In this document: piece after piece, positions 62,064-64,000 of the stretch
How the letters are laid out: the number at the start of each line of letters is the position of its first letter
Numbering within the stretch: position 1 is the first letter of the stretch
NCBI GenBank assembly: GCA_003243195.1
Contig: QFQI01000001.1
Coordinates: forward strand, 62,001 to 126,000
Source: Sphingomonas taxi
GTDB taxonomy: Bacteria; Pseudomonadota; Alphaproteobacteria; Sphingomonadales; Sphingomonadaceae
Length of the DNA: 64,000 nucleotides
Direction: 5' to 3'
Notes under the pieces: generated by a model
The model's input: only the letters and a program-made list of their open reading frames with translations
Databases searched by the model: none
What the model was told of the DNA's origin: nothing
Position numbers and translations under genes: made by a program

Positions 62064-63665
62064 ATGCTGGACTTTCCCCGCTGGAAGGTCGCCGGCATCT
62101 GGTTGCTGCTGGCCGTGCTGGTGTCGCTGTCGATCCCGAGCTTTCTGCCGGAGCGGGTGACGCAGGCGTGGGGCTTCCACCCGCCGCGCATCAACCTGGG
62201 CCTCGACCTCGCCGGCGGCAGCTACCTGCTGCTGGAGGCCGACACCAACGACGTCGCCGCGACCCGCGTCGAGGCGATGCGCGAACAGGTGCAGACCGAG
62301 ATGCGCCGCCAGAACCCGCGCATCGAGATCGGCGAGATTTCCAGCCGCGGCGGGCAATTGTCGTTCCTGCTGCGCGATCCCCGCCAGGTCGACGCCGCCC
62401 GCGAGCGCCTGCTGTCGATCACCGGCACCGGCGCGGGCATGTCCGGCCAGCGGCAGTGGGACATCCAGGTGGTGGACACCAGCCGCTTCGTGCTGACGCC
62501 GACCGCCGCCGGGCTGACGCAAGCCGTCGAAACCGCGATGGGCGACGCGACCGAGGTCGTGCGCAAGCGTATCGACGAACTGGGCACGCGTGAGCCGACC
62601 ATCGTCCGCCAGGGCACCAACCGCATCGTCGTGCAGGTGCCGGGCCTGCAGAACCCGCAGGCGCTGAAGGACCTGCTGGGCAAGACCGCCAAGCTTGAGT
62701 TCAAGCTGGTCGACCTGAACGCCGATCCGCAGGCGCTGGCCAAGGGCCAGGCGCCGGCCGGCAGCCAGATCCTCCCCTATCCCGGCAATCCATCCGGCAT
62801 CCCGCTGATCGCGGTGAAGCGCTCGGCGATCATCACCGGCGACATGCTGTCCGACGCGCGGCAGGAATTCGAGCCGACCACCAACGCGCCGCAGGTGTCG
62901 ATCACCTTCGACGGGCAGGGCGGACGGCGTTTCGCGCGCACCACGCAGGAGAATGTCGGCAAGCCGTTTGCGATCATCCTGGACAACAGCGTGATCTCCG
63001 CGCCGAACATCAACGAACCGATCATGGGCGGACGCGCTGCGATCAACGGCGGCTTCACCGTCGACAGCGCCAACCAGCTCGCGATCGCGCTGCGTTCCGG
63101 CAAGCTGCCGGTCACGCTGAAGGTGGTGGAGGAATCGACCGTCGGACCGGATCTGGGCGCCGATTCGATCCGCGCCGGCATCCTCGCCTCCGCGGTCGCG
63201 GTGGCGCTGGTGGTCGCGTTCATGCTGGTCACCTACGGCCAGTTCGGCTTCTACGCGAACCTGGCGGTGGTCATCAACGTGTTCGTGATCCTGGGCGTCC
63301 TGGCGCTCATCAACGGCACGCTGACGCTGCCGGGCATCGCCGGCTTCGTGCTGACGATCGGCACCGCAGTCGACGCCAACGTGCTTATCAACGAGCGGAT
63401 CCGCGAGGAGCGGCACCGCGGGCGCAACATCGTCCAGTCGGTGGAGCTCGGCTACAAGGAAGCCAGCCGCACCATCTTCGAGGCCAACGTGACCCACGCC
63501 ATCTCCGGCGTCATCATGTTCGTGCTGGGATCCGGTCCGGTGAAGGGCTTCGCGGTGGTGCTGCTGATCGGCATCGCGACCAGCGTGTTCACCGCCGTCA
63601 CCTTCACGCGCATGCTGGTGGCCGGGTGGCTGCGCCGTGCCAAGCCGAAGACGATCAACATATGA
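62064..63665 (+). CDS. secD: Protein translocase subunit SecD
   Basis: A 533-residue membrane protein of the SecDF family, which uses the proton gradient to pull exported proteins out of the translocon. One N-terminal helix, a large periplasmic part with GLDLAGGSYLLLEADTNDV, and five helices at the C-terminus are visible. The conserved INGTLTLPGIAGFVLTIGTA and VDANVLINERIREE contain the Asp needed for proton movement. It is followed by secF 60 nt later. Confidence 0.97.
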   Translation: MLDFPRWKVAGIWLLLAVLVSLSIPSFLPERVTQAWGFHPPRINLGLDLAGGSYLLLEADTNDVAATRVEAMREQVQTEMRRQNPRIEIGEISSRGGQLSFLLRDPRQVDAARERLLSITGTGAGMSGQRQWDIQVVDTSRFVLTPTAAGLTQAVETAMGDATEVVRKRIDELGTREPTIVRQGTNRIVVQVPGLQNPQALKDLLGKTAKLEFKLVDLNADPQALAKGQAPAGSQILPYPGNPSGIPLIAVKRSAIITGDMLSDARQEFEPTTNAPQVSITFDGQGGRRFARTTQENVGKPFAIILDNSVISAPNINEPIMGGRAAINGGFTVDSANQLAIALRSGKLPVTLKVVEESTVGPDLGADSIRAGILASAVAVALVVAFMLVTYGQFGFYANLAVVINVFVILGVLALINGTLTLPGIAGFVLTIGTAVDANVLINERIREERHRGRNIVQSVELGYKEASRTIFEANVTHAISGVIMFVLGSGPVKGFAVVLLIGIATSVFTAVTFTRMLVAGWLRRAKPKTINI

Positions 63666-63725
63666 TCGCGCGCGCCGTCCTCCCCCTCAACCGCCACCCG
63701 GCCCGTGCCGGGGTGACGAGGTAGT

Positions 63726-64000
63726 ATGAAACTGCTCAAGCTCGTCCCCGACGACACCAACATCGATTTCGTCCGGCTGCGCGGCATCGCGTTCGGCCTG
63801 ACCCTGCTGCTCAGCGTGCTGGCAGTGGGGATCACCTTCTACAAGGGGCTGAATTTCGGCGTCGACTTCGAAGGCGGCCTGATGATCGAGGAGCGGTTCG
63901 CACAGGAACCGGACCTCGGCCGCGTCCGCGAGGTCGTGGATGCGCAGGGCGTCGGCGAGGCGGCGTTGCAGCCGTTCGGCGACAAGCGCAACATCACCAT
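63726..64000 (+). CDS. secF: Protein translocase subunit SecF (N-terminal part)
   Basis: The first 91 codons of SecF, cut by the end of the window. LRGIAFGLTLLLSVLAVGIT is the first membrane helix and KGLNFGVDFEGGLMIEERF is the conserved start of the periplasmic domain. It works with SecD and YajC encoded just upstream. The ATG at 63726 matches the family N-terminus. Confidence 0.95.
   Translation, partial: MKLLKLVPDDTNIDFVRLRGIAFGLTLLLSVLAVGITFYKGLNFGVDFEGGLMIEERFAQEPDLGRVREVVDAQGVGEAALQPFGDKRNIT

Overview
The window is a piece of chromosome from a high-GC alphaproteobacterium, most likely a Sphingomonas or close relative (Sphingomonadales). This rests on gene order and family types: a dcw cell-wall/division cluster in alphaproteobacterial order; an aat / DUF2155 / NDUFA12-type neighbourhood; RecX, a tandem cold-shock protein and a fatty acyl-AMP ligase of the sphingomonad type; and two tRNA genes with encoded CCA. 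No insertion sequence, phage gene, CRISPR array or plasmid gene was seen, so this looks like core chromosome. The species call is inference.

Layout. 1-10.4 kb: tail of a lytic transglycosylase, moaB, a decayed GFA-family gene, a radical SAM protein, dnaE, a six-helix HdeD/DUF308 membrane protein, dgt with a possible 35-residue membrane peptide behind it, and a TPR/SPOR envelope protein. 10.6-29.5 kb, all on the minus strand: the complete dcw cluster mraZ-rsmH-ftsL-ftsI-murE-murF-mraY-murD-ftsW-murG-(16-codon ORF)-murC-(66-residue ORF)-murB/ddl fusion-ftsQ-ftsA-ftsZ. From mraY to ftsQ every junction is a 4-nt ATGA/GTGA stop/start overlap. Upstream of mraZ lie two arrays of GGGGA-type boxes at exact 10-bp spacing, the expected form of an MraZ operator, on opposite strands.

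29.9-40.2 kb: a small membrane protein, cysK, a lipoprotein, an orphan ParA-type ATPase overlapping aat, DUF2155 and NDUFA12-like genes convergent with aat (184-bp antisense overlap), a double cold-shock-domain protein, recX, a fatty acyl-AMP ligase and a membrane GGDEF-EAL protein. 40.2-44.3 kb: tRNA-Trp, a small secreted/membrane protein with a strong terminator, secE-nusG, an AraC-type regulator and rplK-rplA with a strong terminator. 44.3-54.0 kb: a lactate 2-monooxygenase-like flavoenzyme, ychF, a lipoprotein, an NPP-type phosphodiesterase, an ArsC-like protein overlapping a phospholipase D-family protein, purL and a DUF418 membrane protein. 54.0-64.0 kb: bfd-bfr behind two candidate iron-responsive palindromes, an Hpt protein, der-bamB-TPR (outer membrane assembly and GTPase), panB, a membrane protein, a Crp/Fnr regulator with a possible leader ORF, tRNA-Pro, and yajC-secD-secF (secF cut by the window end).

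Functionally the window is dominated by envelope construction: peptidoglycan precursor synthesis and the divisome (dcw), Sec export (secE, yajC-secD-secF), outer-membrane assembly (bamB) and a SPOR protein, plus information processing (dnaE, rplKA, nusG, aat, der, ychF). A dispersed GC-rich palindromic repeat family (about 10.4, 41.7, 54.9 and 56.8 kb) occupies several intergenic gaps.
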